5,927 nt of DNA from Clostridiales bacterium. Lineage in GTDB: Bacteria; Bacillota; Clostridia; Lachnospirales; CAG-274. The notes beneath the pieces were generated by a model that saw only the letters and a list, made by a program, of their open reading frames with translations, was not told the origin of the DNA and ran no database searches. The DNA lies in NCBI GenBank assembly GCA_021202835.1, contig JAJQCI010000112.1:599-6525 (forward strand), in the 5' to 3' direction. The position numbers and the translations under genes were made by a program. Below, piece after piece: positions 1 to 5,437 of this stretch; position 1 is the stretch's first letter; the number at the start of each line of letters is the position of its first letter.

Positions 1-239
1 TTTAAGGTTATTACCTATTAAAAAAGGTGATTTTTCAGGGATTTTTTTGGTTCGGAATATTCACATTATTTATATTTTTTCGGATTTATATTGTCATTTT
101 ATTGTCACCCCTTACAGCCGCAAATCAACGAAGTTTAAATCAATTTATACCGTTGTTGATTTACCACGCAAAAGGCGAATTGTCGAAAAAATGAAGATTG
201 CAAGATTGTCACAATTTTTATATATGTAATATGACAATC
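1..239. other. Non-coding left flank, possible element end
   Basis: No convincing gene lies here. The longest plus-strand open frame (47-229) would need a TTG start without a ribosome-binding site and its translation resembles nothing I know. The stretch is AT-rich with T-runs at 32-36 and 42-48, and carries several copies of TTGTCA (91-96, 102-107, 206-211 and inverted at 232-237, plus TTGTCG at 180-185). Because it borders the regulator/excisionase/integrase module, it is the most likely place for an element end (att site and integrase arm-binding sites). That is inference from position; no duplicated att core could be identified by eye. Confidence 0.4.
90..237. repeat. Cluster of TTGTCA repeats
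   Basis: Four exact TTGTCA hexamers occur within about 150 bp: 91-96, 102-107 and 206-211 on the plus strand and 232-237 on the minus strand. A one-mismatch copy (TTGTCG) is at 180-185. Each is preceded by A, giving an ATTGTCA-like consensus. The first two are 11 bp apart, about one helical turn. Elsewhere in the window I noticed the hexamer only sporadically (as TGACAA near 1723 and 5074). Arm-type binding sites of Tn916/lambda-like integrases are short direct repeats near element ends, so this is a possible role; regulator binding is the alternative. Confidence 0.4.
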
Positions 240-241
240 TT
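202..241 (-). terminator. Inverted repeat after the XRE gene, possible terminator
   Basis: AAGATTGTCA at 202-211 and TGACAATCTT at 232-241 form a perfect 10-bp inverted repeat with a 20-nt AT-rich loop. Its right arm runs into the minus-strand stop codon of the XRE gene (240-242). Read on the minus strand, a run of six T (complement of 186-191) follows, but only after about a dozen nt. This is therefore a weak candidate for an intrinsic terminator. The arms include two of the TTGTCA repeats, so it could equally be a protein-binding site. Confidence 0.4.
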
Positions 242-794
242 AATTTTCCTCGCTCGGCGGTGTATAGTTTCTTACGGCAAGCCCCGAAGTATCTTTTGTT
301 ACCATTATAGGTGAATCCATTTGGGTAAACTTAAATTTTTCATACATACTGTTTTTTTCTTCCCTGACAGTCTTTTTTACACTTTCATTGCTTATGTCGG
401 CTGCTTGTTCTTCAATGTTATCAAGCATAGCCTTAATTGTTGCCCAGTTCATTAAAAACTTTTGCAAAGATTTATTCTTGAATTTTATGCTTACGGAATC
501 TTCGTCATATGTTCCGTCTTCTTTTTTTCCCTCAAATATAAACTCTATCTTATCGTCCATAAGAAAAAATAAGGAAGCAACATCTCCTGCGGTTTCAATA
601 CTTAAATCATAAAATATGCTGACACTCAAATTAAGACCGGCTGCTATTTTCGCTAACTGGTCAGGTTTGGGGTTTCTTTCGCCCTGTTCATATTTTCTTA
701 TAGTTGAGGCTTCAAGTTTAGACAGCTTACCCAGCTGACTTAAATTATAACCCCTCATTTCTCTGAAAAACTTAATTTTCTCGCCTATGGTCAT
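240..794 (-). CDS. XRE-family HTH transcriptional regulator
   Basis: A 184-residue protein whose first ~62 residues are a Cro/C1-type helix-turn-helix domain: IGEKIKFFREMRGYNLSQLG, then the recognition helix region around E28-R40 with the family-typical SxIRKYEQGERNPKPDQL pattern, and a closing helix ending LNLSVSIFYD. The remaining ~120 residues are acidic and charged, of the kind found behind XRE domains in Firmicutes mobile elements (GDVASLFFLMDDKIEF region, W117, N173-Y-T). I know of no enzymatic role for this part. The start is supported by AAGGAGA at 802-808, 7 nt before the ATG, and a promoter at 824-852. The gene diverges from the excisionase/integrase operon, so the likely role is repressor of that operon and perhaps of itself. 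An ImmR- or C1-like function is inference. Confidence 0.9.
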   Translation of the reverse strand: MTIGEKIKFFREMRGYNLSQLGKLSKLEASTIRKYEQGERNPKPDQLAKIAAGLNLSVSIFYDLSIETAGDVASLFFLMDDKIEFIFEGKKEDGTYDEDSVSIKFKNKSLQKFLMNWATIKAMLDNIEEQAADISNESVKKTVREEKNSMYEKFKFTQMDSPIMVTKDTSGLAVRNYTPPSEEN

Positions 795-823
795 ATGCCT
801 GTCTCCTTATTCTTTCTTGCTTC

Positions 824-852
824 ATTATACAATATTTATTTTCAAATGTAAA
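824..852 (-). promoter_or_regulatory. Sigma-A promoter of the XRE gene
   Basis: On the minus strand TTTACA (complement of 847-852) is separated by exactly 17 nt from a perfect TATAAT (complement of 824-829). This points into the XRE gene, whose ribosome-binding site follows at 802-808. The untranslated leader would be short. Confidence 0.8.
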
Positions 853-868
853 TAAAAAACTGAAAATA
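837..868. promoter_or_regulatory. 8-bp inverted repeat around the XRE -35 box, candidate operator
   Basis: TATTTTCA (837-844) and TGAAAATA (861-868) are perfect inverted copies separated by 16 nt. They bracket the -35 box (847-852) of the minus-strand promoter and end 4 bp before the -35 box of the plus-strand promoter (873-878). A dimeric repressor such as the XRE protein could bind here and influence both promoters. The assignment is by position and symmetry only. Confidence 0.45.
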
Positions 869-872
869 TATC

Positions 873-901
873 TTGACAGCCACCGTAAAAAGTTGTATAC
901 T
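873..901 (+). promoter_or_regulatory. Sigma-A promoter of the xis-int-mob operon
   Basis: A perfect TTGACA (873-878) lies 17 nt upstream of TATACT (896-901), a near-consensus sigma-A promoter. Transcription would start near 908 and run into the excisionase-like gene at 967. So strong a promoter before recombination genes suggests that it is normally kept shut by a repressor. Confidence 0.85.
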
Positions 902-908
902 CTAAATA

Positions 909-942
909 TGTACAAAAGTACAAATAAAATACTTAAGTACAA
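909..942. promoter_or_regulatory. GTAC-repeat operator candidate over the operon start site
   Basis: Just downstream of the plus-strand -10 box there is a perfect inverted repeat TGTAC-AAAA-GTACA (909-922) and a perfect 10-bp palindrome TACTTAAGTA (930-939). The octamer AAGTACAA is repeated directly at 916-923 and 935-942, 19 bp apart, and GTACAA occurs three times (910, 918, 937). Covering the expected transcription start, these are well placed to be repressor sites for the divergent XRE protein. No binding motif for that protein is known to me. Confidence 0.55.
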
Positions 943-966
943 TTTAAATTTTTAAGGAGGAATTGA

Positions 967-1167
967 ATGAACAAAGAATTATTTGTAAATGCAGAGGTCT
1001 TAACCTCTGAGTTAGGTATATCCCGTCCATTTGCCTACAAACTCTTGGCTCAGTGGAACTCAGAGCTTGAAAAAGCGGGTTACTGTGTAATTCATGGTAG
1101 AGTGCCCCGTGCCTACTATGAATCAAAATTCTACGGCTTCGACAGCCGAGAAAAGGAGGCGATTTAA
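967..1167 (+). CDS. Excisionase-like small HTH DNA-binding protein
   Basis: A 66-residue basic protein with a winged-helix/MerR-like layout. Residues 8-30 (NAEVLTSELGISRPFAYKLL region) form the helix-turn-helix, and 39-56 (GYCVIHGRVPRAYYESKFYG region) form the wing and closing helix. Proteins of this size and pattern sit directly before tyrosine integrases in many Firmicutes elements. They are usually called excisionases (Xis), sometimes just regulators. The role would be to bend DNA at the element ends and direct the integrase towards excision. AAGGAGG at 954-960, 6 nt before the ATG, fixes the start. Its TAA overlaps the integrase ATG by one base (TAATG), so the two are translationally coupled. 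The excisionase role is inferred from context; the HTH fold is well supported. Confidence 0.8.
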   Translation: MNKELFVNAEVLTSELGISRPFAYKLLAQWNSELEKAGYCVIHGRVPRAYYESKFYGFDSREKEAI

Positions 1168-2288
1168 TGGCTGTCATCAAAAACAAGAAAACAGGTTGTT
1201 GGGAAGTCAGAACATACTATAAAACCTACAGCGGCGAGCAAAAACAAAAAACAAAACGTGGTTTCCAACGCAAATCCGAAGCCCAGAAATGGGAAGAAGA
1301 TTTTAAAACAAGCCACAAATTAAGTTTAGATATGCCTTTTTCAAACTTCGTTGAGCTTTATCTGCAAGATATAAGTCCTCGACTAAAGGCTTCTACATTG
1401 GCAACCAAGCTGAACATCATACAGAATAAACTTATCCCCTTTTTTGGAGATATGAAAATGTGCGATATTGACAGAGTTGATGTTATCAGGTGGCAGAACG
1501 AAATGCTGAGTTTTCGGGATTCAAACGGCAAAGGTTATTCCAAACAGTATCTTCGGACTATGCAGAACCAACTCAGTGCAATTCTGAACCATGCTGTAAA
1601 TCTGTACGATTTGAAATACAATGTTGCCCGCAAAGCAGGCTCTATTGGCTCAAAAACAGAAAACATTTCCGAAGCTAAAATTTGGACACCGGAAGAATTT
1701 CGGAAATTCTCAGAAGCTGTAGCTGACAAACCTTATTCCTACTATGCTTTTGAAATTCTGTTCCACTGCGGACTTCGAGTTGGCGAGCTTTTAGCCTTGA
1801 CGAGAGAGGATTTTGACCTTGAAAAGAAGGTTTTGCACATAACCAAAAATTTTCAGCATACCAACGGTATTGACTACATAACAACGCCCAAAACTCCTCA
1901 ATCTGTCAGAGATGTGTTTTTGCCGAACTTTCTCGTAAAAGATTTGGAGAATTTCTTCTCAACCATATACGGCTTAAAGCCTACAGGCCGACTGTTTAAC
2001 TTCTCAAAAGCCTTTCTTCACAAGGAATTAAGCAGAGGAGCAGCAATAGCCGGAATACACCGTATAACAATCCATCAGCTTCGCCACAGTCACATTTCTC
2101 ATCTTATCCATTTGGGATATTCGGCAGTTGACATTGCAGGACGTGTCGGTCACTCGGCGCAGGAGATAACTTTCAGATATGCTCACGAATTTCCGTCAGT
2201 GCAGTCCGACATCGTAAACTCTCTTGATGAAGAAATGTCAAAACAGGCTGAAAAGGAGGCAGATATATATGTCAAAAAAGAATACTGA
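1167..2288 (+). CDS. int: Tyrosine recombinase / phage-type integrase
   Basis: A 373-residue site-specific recombinase with the standard three-part architecture. Residues ~1-48 are an AP2-like arm-binding domain (CWEVRTYYKTYSGEQ... KRGFQRKSEAQKWEEDF). Residues ~56-150 are the SAM-like core-binding domain. Residues ~172-345 are the catalytic domain. The catalytic set is complete: R204 in HCGLRVGELLAL, K242 in TTPKT, H303 and R306 in HQLRHSHISH, H329 in GRVGHS, and nucleophile Y338 in FRYAH. It should therefore be active in integration and excision between att sites. Length and domains match Tn916/phage-like integrases. AAGGAGG at 1153-1159 lies inside the end of the preceding gene. The C-terminal tail (residues ~355-373) is encoded by DNA that also holds the next gene's ribosome-binding site and start. 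Unlike in Tn916, mobilization genes rather than an element end follow directly. Confidence 0.97.
   Translation: MAVIKNKKTGCWEVRTYYKTYSGEQKQKTKRGFQRKSEAQKWEEDFKTSHKLSLDMPFSNFVELYLQDISPRLKASTLATKLNIIQNKLIPFFGDMKMCDIDRVDVIRWQNEMLSFRDSNGKGYSKQYLRTMQNQLSAILNHAVNLYDLKYNVARKAGSIGSKTENISEAKIWTPEEFRKFSEAVADKPYSYYAFEILFHCGLRVGELLALTREDFDLEKKVLHITKNFQHTNGIDYITTPKTPQSVRDVFLPNFLVKDLENFFSTIYGLKPTGRLFNFSKAFLHKELSRGAAIAGIHRITIHQLRHSHISHLIHLGYSAVDIAGRVGHSAQEITFRYAHEFPSVQSDIVNSLDEEMSKQAEKEADIYVKKEY
2253..2259 (+). promoter_or_regulatory. Ribosome-binding site that sets the MobC start
   Basis: A perfect AAGGAGG lies 9 nt before the ATG at 2269. The longer open frame beginning at ATG 2224 has no such site and would add 15 residues with no family counterpart, so 2269 is the better start. 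The site is inside the integrase coding sequence. Confidence 0.8.
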
Positions 2289-2622
2289 CACGAAAAACAA
2301 ATGGAGAAACAAAACCATAGCTTTTCGTATTTCACCACAGGAAGAACAGCAATTATCACTGAACGTAAAACTCTGCGGATTCAGAACCCGTCAGGACTAT
2401 ATTCTGCAATGCCTATTAAACCACAGTATCATTGCAGTCGGCAATCCGCTTATGTTTATATCATTCAAACGGCAACTCAACAAAATCTCAGCCGAACTCG
2501 AAACAAACTCTCACACCGAAATCGGCGAGGAAAACACAGCTGCTATAAAAACAATGCTTGAAATCATAAAAGCATTTGAGAAAACTAACAAAACAAAGGA
2601 GGCAAACATAAATGAACGATAA
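2269..2622 (+). CDS. MobC-like relaxosome accessory protein (ribbon-helix-helix)
   Basis: A 117-residue basic protein. Residues ~13-51 fit a ribbon-helix-helix DNA-binding fold: strand NKTIAFRIS, helix PQEEQQLSLNVKLCG, turn, then helix TRQDYILQCLLN. The following segment (GNPLMFISFKRQLNKISAELE, ~58-78) is typical of the small MobC-like mobilization proteins of Clostridia elements. A mostly helical tail follows (~85-117). Such proteins bind oriT and help the relaxase load and nick. It overlaps the integrase by 20 nt and the downstream ATPase by 11 nt, so it belongs to the same operon. The fold is recognised from motif spacing; the relaxosome role rests on the relaxase in the same element. A plain RHH repressor is the alternative. 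Confidence 0.75.
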   Translation: MSKKNTDTKNKWRNKTIAFRISPQEEQQLSLNVKLCGFRTRQDYILQCLLNHSIIAVGNPLMFISFKRQLNKISAELETNSHTEIGEENTAAIKTMLEIIKAFEKTNKTKEANINER

Positions 2623-3685
2623 CACAAAAAATTCCGCTCGGAATAAGGAGCAGTCTCTCACAACAAACCCCTTATCCGAACAGCAATTCTCTCACAAAAC
2701 CATTTTAACAGAAAATGTACCCGAAGGCAATACGAAATTTAACATTCTCTGTTTGGAAGATGTTGAAGTTGAAGCAGTCAAATGGCTGCTTTACCCCTAT
2801 ATTCCCTATGGAAAAATCACCATTTTGCAAGGTGATGCAGGCGAGGGAAAAACAACTCTTATGCTTGAAATCATAGCACGTCTTTCAAAAGGTGAGCCTG
2901 TTTACCGCAACTCCCAAAGCTGCGAACCTGTTAATATCATTTACCAAACTTGTGAAGACGGTCTGGGCGATACAATTAAGCCCAGACTGCTTCGGGCAGG
3001 AACAGACTGTTCAAGAATTTTCTCAATTGCAGATGATAAGCAGCCCCTGTCTATGACAGACTGCCGAATCGAACAGGCTATAGCAGATAAAAATGCACGT
3101 CTGCTTATGCTTGACCCCATACAGGGTTTTCTCGGAGCTTCGGTAGATATGCACAGAGCAAACGAAATCCGCCCCGTTATGAAACATCTCTCAAATCTTG
3201 CCGAAAAATACAACTGTGCAATCGTACTTGTAGGACACTTAAATAAATGCGGCTTTGCCAAAGCGGCTTACAGAGGTTTAGGCTCTGTTGATTTTCAAGC
3301 CTCGGCTCGAAGTGTACTTTTAGTCGGCAGACTGAAAAATGAGCCAAACGTCCGAGTGCTCTGTCAGTCTAAAAGTTCTCTTGCTCCCGAAGCAAACGGA
3401 CTTGCCTTTGAGATAGACCCCTCAACGGGTTTCCGTTGGGTTGGAGAAGTACAGCTTTCTTCCGACGATTTATTAAACGGAGGAACAAACGCAAAGGTGC
3501 TTAAAAAAGATTCGGCGGAGGAACTGCTCCTTTCTCTTTTGAGAAACGGCGAACTTCCGCAGACCGAAATAAAAGCTGCTGCCGCAAAGAAAAACATTTC
3601 CGAAAGAACTCTTAACAGAGCAAAAGCAAACTTAGGTGTTGTTTCCAAAAAGGCAGGCAGCCAATGGTATTGGAGTTTGAAGTAA
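2612..3685 (+). CDS. RepA-like RecA-fold AAA ATPase/helicase
   Basis: A 357-residue NTPase of the RepA/RecA-like hexameric helicase group. After a polar, probably disordered N-terminus (~1-45), the segment VKWLLYPYIPYGKITILQGD leads into Walker A GDAGEGKT (74-81). Other motifs are YQTCEDGLGDTIKPRL (111-126), Walker B LLMLD (164-168), the sensor-like VLVGHLNK (205-212), and GSVDFQASARSVLLVGR (224-240). Residues ~301-357 look like a winged helix (LLLSLLRNGELPQTEIKAAA... SERTLNRAK... GVVSKKAGSQWYWSL). This matches AAA_25/RepA-type proteins that unwind plasmid or element DNA, or that regulate. The start is set by AAGGAGG at 2596-2602, 9 nt upstream, inside the MobC gene. Its place between MobC and the relaxase suggests a role in processing or replicating the excised circle. 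This is inference, as no replication initiator is visible. Confidence 0.88.
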   Translation: MNDNTKNSARNKEQSLTTNPLSEQQFSHKTILTENVPEGNTKFNILCLEDVEVEAVKWLLYPYIPYGKITILQGDAGEGKTTLMLEIIARLSKGEPVYRNSQSCEPVNIIYQTCEDGLGDTIKPRLLRAGTDCSRIFSIADDKQPLSMTDCRIEQAIADKNARLLMLDPIQGFLGASVDMHRANEIRPVMKHLSNLAEKYNCAIVLVGHLNKCGFAKAAYRGLGSVDFQASARSVLLVGRLKNEPNVRVLCQSKSSLAPEANGLAFEIDPSTGFRWVGEVQLSSDDLLNGGTNAKVLKKDSAEELLLSLLRNGELPQTEIKAAAAKKNISERTLNRAKANLGVVSKKAGSQWYWSLK

Positions 3686-3690
3686 ACTCC
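3672..3690 (+). repeat. Hairpin 1 across the ATPase stop codon
   Basis: GGAGTTT (3672-3678) and AAACTCC (3684-3690) form a 7-bp perfect stem with a 5-nt loop. The stop codon TAA (3683-3685) begins on the last loop base and runs into the right arm. No T-run follows, so it is not a standard terminator. It is the first of five consecutive hairpins before the relaxase gene. Confidence 0.6.
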
Positions 3691-3706
3691 GATACCGCCA
3701 TATTAG

Positions 3707-3724
3707 GTGCAGATTTATCTGCAC
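3707..3724 (+). repeat. Hairpin 2 (8-bp perfect inverted repeat)
   Basis: GTGCAGAT (3707-3714) and ATCTGCAC (3717-3724) are perfect inverted copies two bases apart. As a hairpin this gives seven pairs and a TTTA loop. It has dyad symmetry suited to a dimeric protein or a cruciform. Confidence 0.65.
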
Positions 3725-3729
3725 AAAAC

Positions 3730-3743
3730 CGCTGAGCACAGCG
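3730..3743 (+). repeat. Hairpin 3 (short GC-rich stem)
   Basis: CGCTG (3730-3734) and CAGCG (3739-3743) form a 5-bp GC-rich stem closing the tetraloop AGCA. It is short and of limited weight alone, but sits in the series. Confidence 0.45.
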
Positions 3744-3754
3744 AAGCCGCAAAA

Positions 3755-3790
3755 AGTTTTGATGCCGCCCTTAAAGGCGGTGTCAAAACT
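3755..3790. repeat. Hairpin 4 (long stem, strongest structure in the window)
   Basis: AGTTTTGA (3755-3762) pairs perfectly with TCAAAACT (3783-3790). Two G-T pairs follow, then CCGCC (3765-3769) pairs with GGCGG (3776-3780), leaving a 6-nt loop. That is a continuous 15-pair stem. On the plus strand no T-run follows. On the minus strand it is followed by TTTTT (complement of 3751-3755), so it could stop minus-strand transcription. Within an oriT it could be the relaxase recognition or termination hairpin. Confidence 0.7.
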
Positions 3791-3798
3791 CATTTTGC

Positions 3799-3818
3799 GT
3801 TACTTTCGGGAAAGTAAC
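3799..3818 (+). repeat. Hairpin 5 (9-bp perfect inverted repeat)
   Basis: GTTACTTTC (3799-3807) and GAAAGTAAC (3810-3818) are perfect inverted copies with GG between them; allowing a minimal loop, the hairpin has eight pairs around CGGG. A further GTTAC (3825-3829) follows. It is the last hairpin before the relaxase gene and a good candidate for relaxase or MobC binding. Confidence 0.65.
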
Positions 3819-3868
3819 AAAGCCGTTACCGCCCGAACATTTTAAATTTGCACTGCTCACACTCACTG

Positions 3869-3878
3869 AAAGGATGTG
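3869..3878 (+). promoter_or_regulatory. Ribosome-binding site upstream of the annotated relaxase start
   Basis: AAAGGATGTG matches the extended Shine-Dalgarno sequence AAAGGAGGTG at nine of ten positions. Its core AAGGA (3870-3874) is 8 nt before an in-frame ATT at 3883. It is over 30 nt from the first in-frame ATG (3907), which has no site of its own. It therefore argues for initiation at 3883. Confidence 0.55.
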
Positions 3879-3906
3879 AAAAATTACGGTAAAAAGCATA
3901 TCATTA

Positions 3907-5418
3907 ATGAAGGGCAAAGGCTCTCTTGCCCACAACAACAGAGAGTTTATTGCCAATAATGTAGATTCGGACAGAACAAAATATAACATATATTACAGAC
4001 AGGAAAGTCTTAAAAATGCCTATACAAATTGCTTCGCAAAAGCAATAGAAAATTATAATGCGAAGCAAAAAAGAAAAGACCGTCATATAAACGGAGTAGG
4101 TGGATATATGGAGAAAATTAAAAATTCGGGCAACGGTGAAAAATTATTTTACGAAACTGTAGTACAAGTCGGAAACATATATGACAGTGCCATAGGCACT
4201 GAGCAAGGTGAACTCTGCAAAACCATACTCGACGAGTATATGAAAGAGTTTGAAAAAAGAAATCCGAACCTCTATGTATTCAATGCTGTTATGCACAACG
4301 ATGAGTGTACTCCCCATTTACATATAGACTATATTCCTCTCGGCAGAGAATATAAACAGGGTTTAATGGTCAGAAACTCCCTTGACAGAGCCTTTAAACA
4401 GCAAGGCATAGACGGAAAGAATAACAAAAGAGAAAACAGTACCATAGCTTGGGAGCAGCGTGAGAAATCAGCCTTGGAGACAGTTATGAACCGCCACGGT
4501 GTGGAGCGAGCTGCCGAAACAGGCTTACACAGGAAGAACCAAAGTGTAGAACAGTTTAAAGCTACAGTCCACGACACAGACAACCGCCTACAACAGCTTC
4601 CGCAGCAAATAGAATATAAGCCTGCAATGTTTAACAAGGAAAAGGCTGTTGTAAACACAGCCGACCTCAAAAAGATTGAAGAAAAAGCGAAGCTGCTCAC
4701 CATAAAAGAAAATAATCTCGTAAGCCTTGAAAAGCAGGAAAACAAGAAAATCGCCGCCATATCCGATTACAGCGGATATAAAGCAAAATATGAAGAAACC
4801 GCTGAAAAATGCAAAACCCAAGCCGAAACCATAAAGAAACAGGAAGCACAAATAAAAGAACAGTCGGAAAAAATCGATGAAATGGGCGAATCAAGTTTTA
4901 AAAGCACCAAGAGAAACTTAATGCTCGGCATAGACTACAGAAAAGCTTTAAATTCCCTGACATCTATCATAACTTCCATTGCTGAATTGTCGAGGGCAGT
5001 AAATGCATTGTTAAAAAACAAAGATTTACCCACAGAAGTAAAAGCAGGCTTAAAAACATCTGTATCATTTTTGACAAAGACCATCTCCGACCTTCCGGCA
5101 TTGGATAGTGCAGAAGATTTTCAAAAAGATCCCACTCTCAAAAAATATAAAACCACAAAAAACACCCTTGATACCGCAACCCCCGAAATGTCCCCTGCAC
5201 TCTCAGAACTGTATTCAGCAGAACTTATCAATGCCAATAGGAAATATCCTCCGAAGCTGACCTATAAAGGCGGCAATATGGGCAGAGGCTTCTATGACAT
5301 ATATGACGGTCCTTTCGGCAAATTTTACGGAGGAATAGAAATCCTTGATGAACTTATGGAAAAAGGTGTCAAAATTCACGACCCATACGATTATATAAAA
5401 CGTTCCCATACGAAATAG
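3907..5418 (+). CDS. mob: MobV/Pre-type relaxase (plasmid recombination enzyme)
   Basis: From ATG 3907 the protein has 503 residues. Its N-terminal ~220 residues are a MobV (Mob_Pre) relaxase domain. Motif I is LAHNNREFIANNVDSDRTKYNI (H9 corresponds to the proposed catalytic His22 of pMV158 MobM). The metal-binding motif is H130-N-D-E-C-T-P-H137-L-H139, followed by IDYIPL. Residues ~250-325 are Lys/Glu/Gln-rich and look like a coiled coil. A helical part (~335-420) and a Gly/Tyr-rich C-terminus (~430-503) follow, which I do not recognise. The enzyme nicks oriT and leads the strand into a recipient through a helper's secretion system. The ATG has no ribosome-binding site; an ATT at 3883 in the same frame has a good one and would restore ~8 residues (ITVKSISL) matching the first strand of MobV enzymes. 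The upstream limit is a TGA at 3877. Confidence 0.92.
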   Translation: MKGKGSLAHNNREFIANNVDSDRTKYNIYYRQESLKNAYTNCFAKAIENYNAKQKRKDRHINGVGGYMEKIKNSGNGEKLFYETVVQVGNIYDSAIGTEQGELCKTILDEYMKEFEKRNPNLYVFNAVMHNDECTPHLHIDYIPLGREYKQGLMVRNSLDRAFKQQGIDGKNNKRENSTIAWEQREKSALETVMNRHGVERAAETGLHRKNQSVEQFKATVHDTDNRLQQLPQQIEYKPAMFNKEKAVVNTADLKKIEEKAKLLTIKENNLVSLEKQENKKIAAISDYSGYKAKYEETAEKCKTQAETIKKQEAQIKEQSEKIDEMGESSFKSTKRNLMLGIDYRKALNSLTSIITSIAELSRAVNALLKNKDLPTEVKAGLKTSVSFLTKTISDLPALDSAEDFQKDPTLKKYKTTKNTLDTATPEMSPALSELYSAELINANRKYPPKLTYKGGNMGRGFYDIYDGPFGKFYGGIEILDELMEKGVKIHDPYDYIKRSHTK

Positions 5419-5437
5419 AATAATATGACCTAATCCG

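Larger units (their letters stand above)
3686..3882 (+). other. oriT: Candidate origin of transfer (oriT), hairpin-rich non-coding region
   Basis: This ~200-bp gap is the only sizeable non-coding stretch inside the mobilization block and lies immediately before the relaxase gene, the usual place of oriT in MobV-type systems. It is dense in inverted repeats (3707-3724, 3730-3743, 3755-3790, 3799-3818) and has the motif CGTTAC twice (3798-3803, 3824-3829) next to an inverted GTAAC (3814-3818). The relaxase of pMV158 recognises an inverted repeat beside its nick site, so one of these hairpins is a plausible target. I cannot name the nick position from sequence alone. Confidence 0.55.

Noticed and set aside
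47..229. Plus-strand 60-codon open frame in the left flank
   Set aside because: It needs a TTG start without a ribosome-binding site, has an unrecognisable translation and covers the repeat cluster; likely random.
2224..2268. Upstream extension of the MobC-like gene to ATG 2224
   Set aside because: The ATG lacks a ribosome-binding site, whereas 2269 has AAGGAGG at 9 nt; the extra 15 residues are out-of-frame integrase sequence.
4329..4760. Minus-strand 143-codon frame within the relaxase gene
   Set aside because: It lies wholly inside a well-supported gene; its Phe/Ser/Leu-rich translation is the shadow of Lys/Glu-rich relaxase codons.
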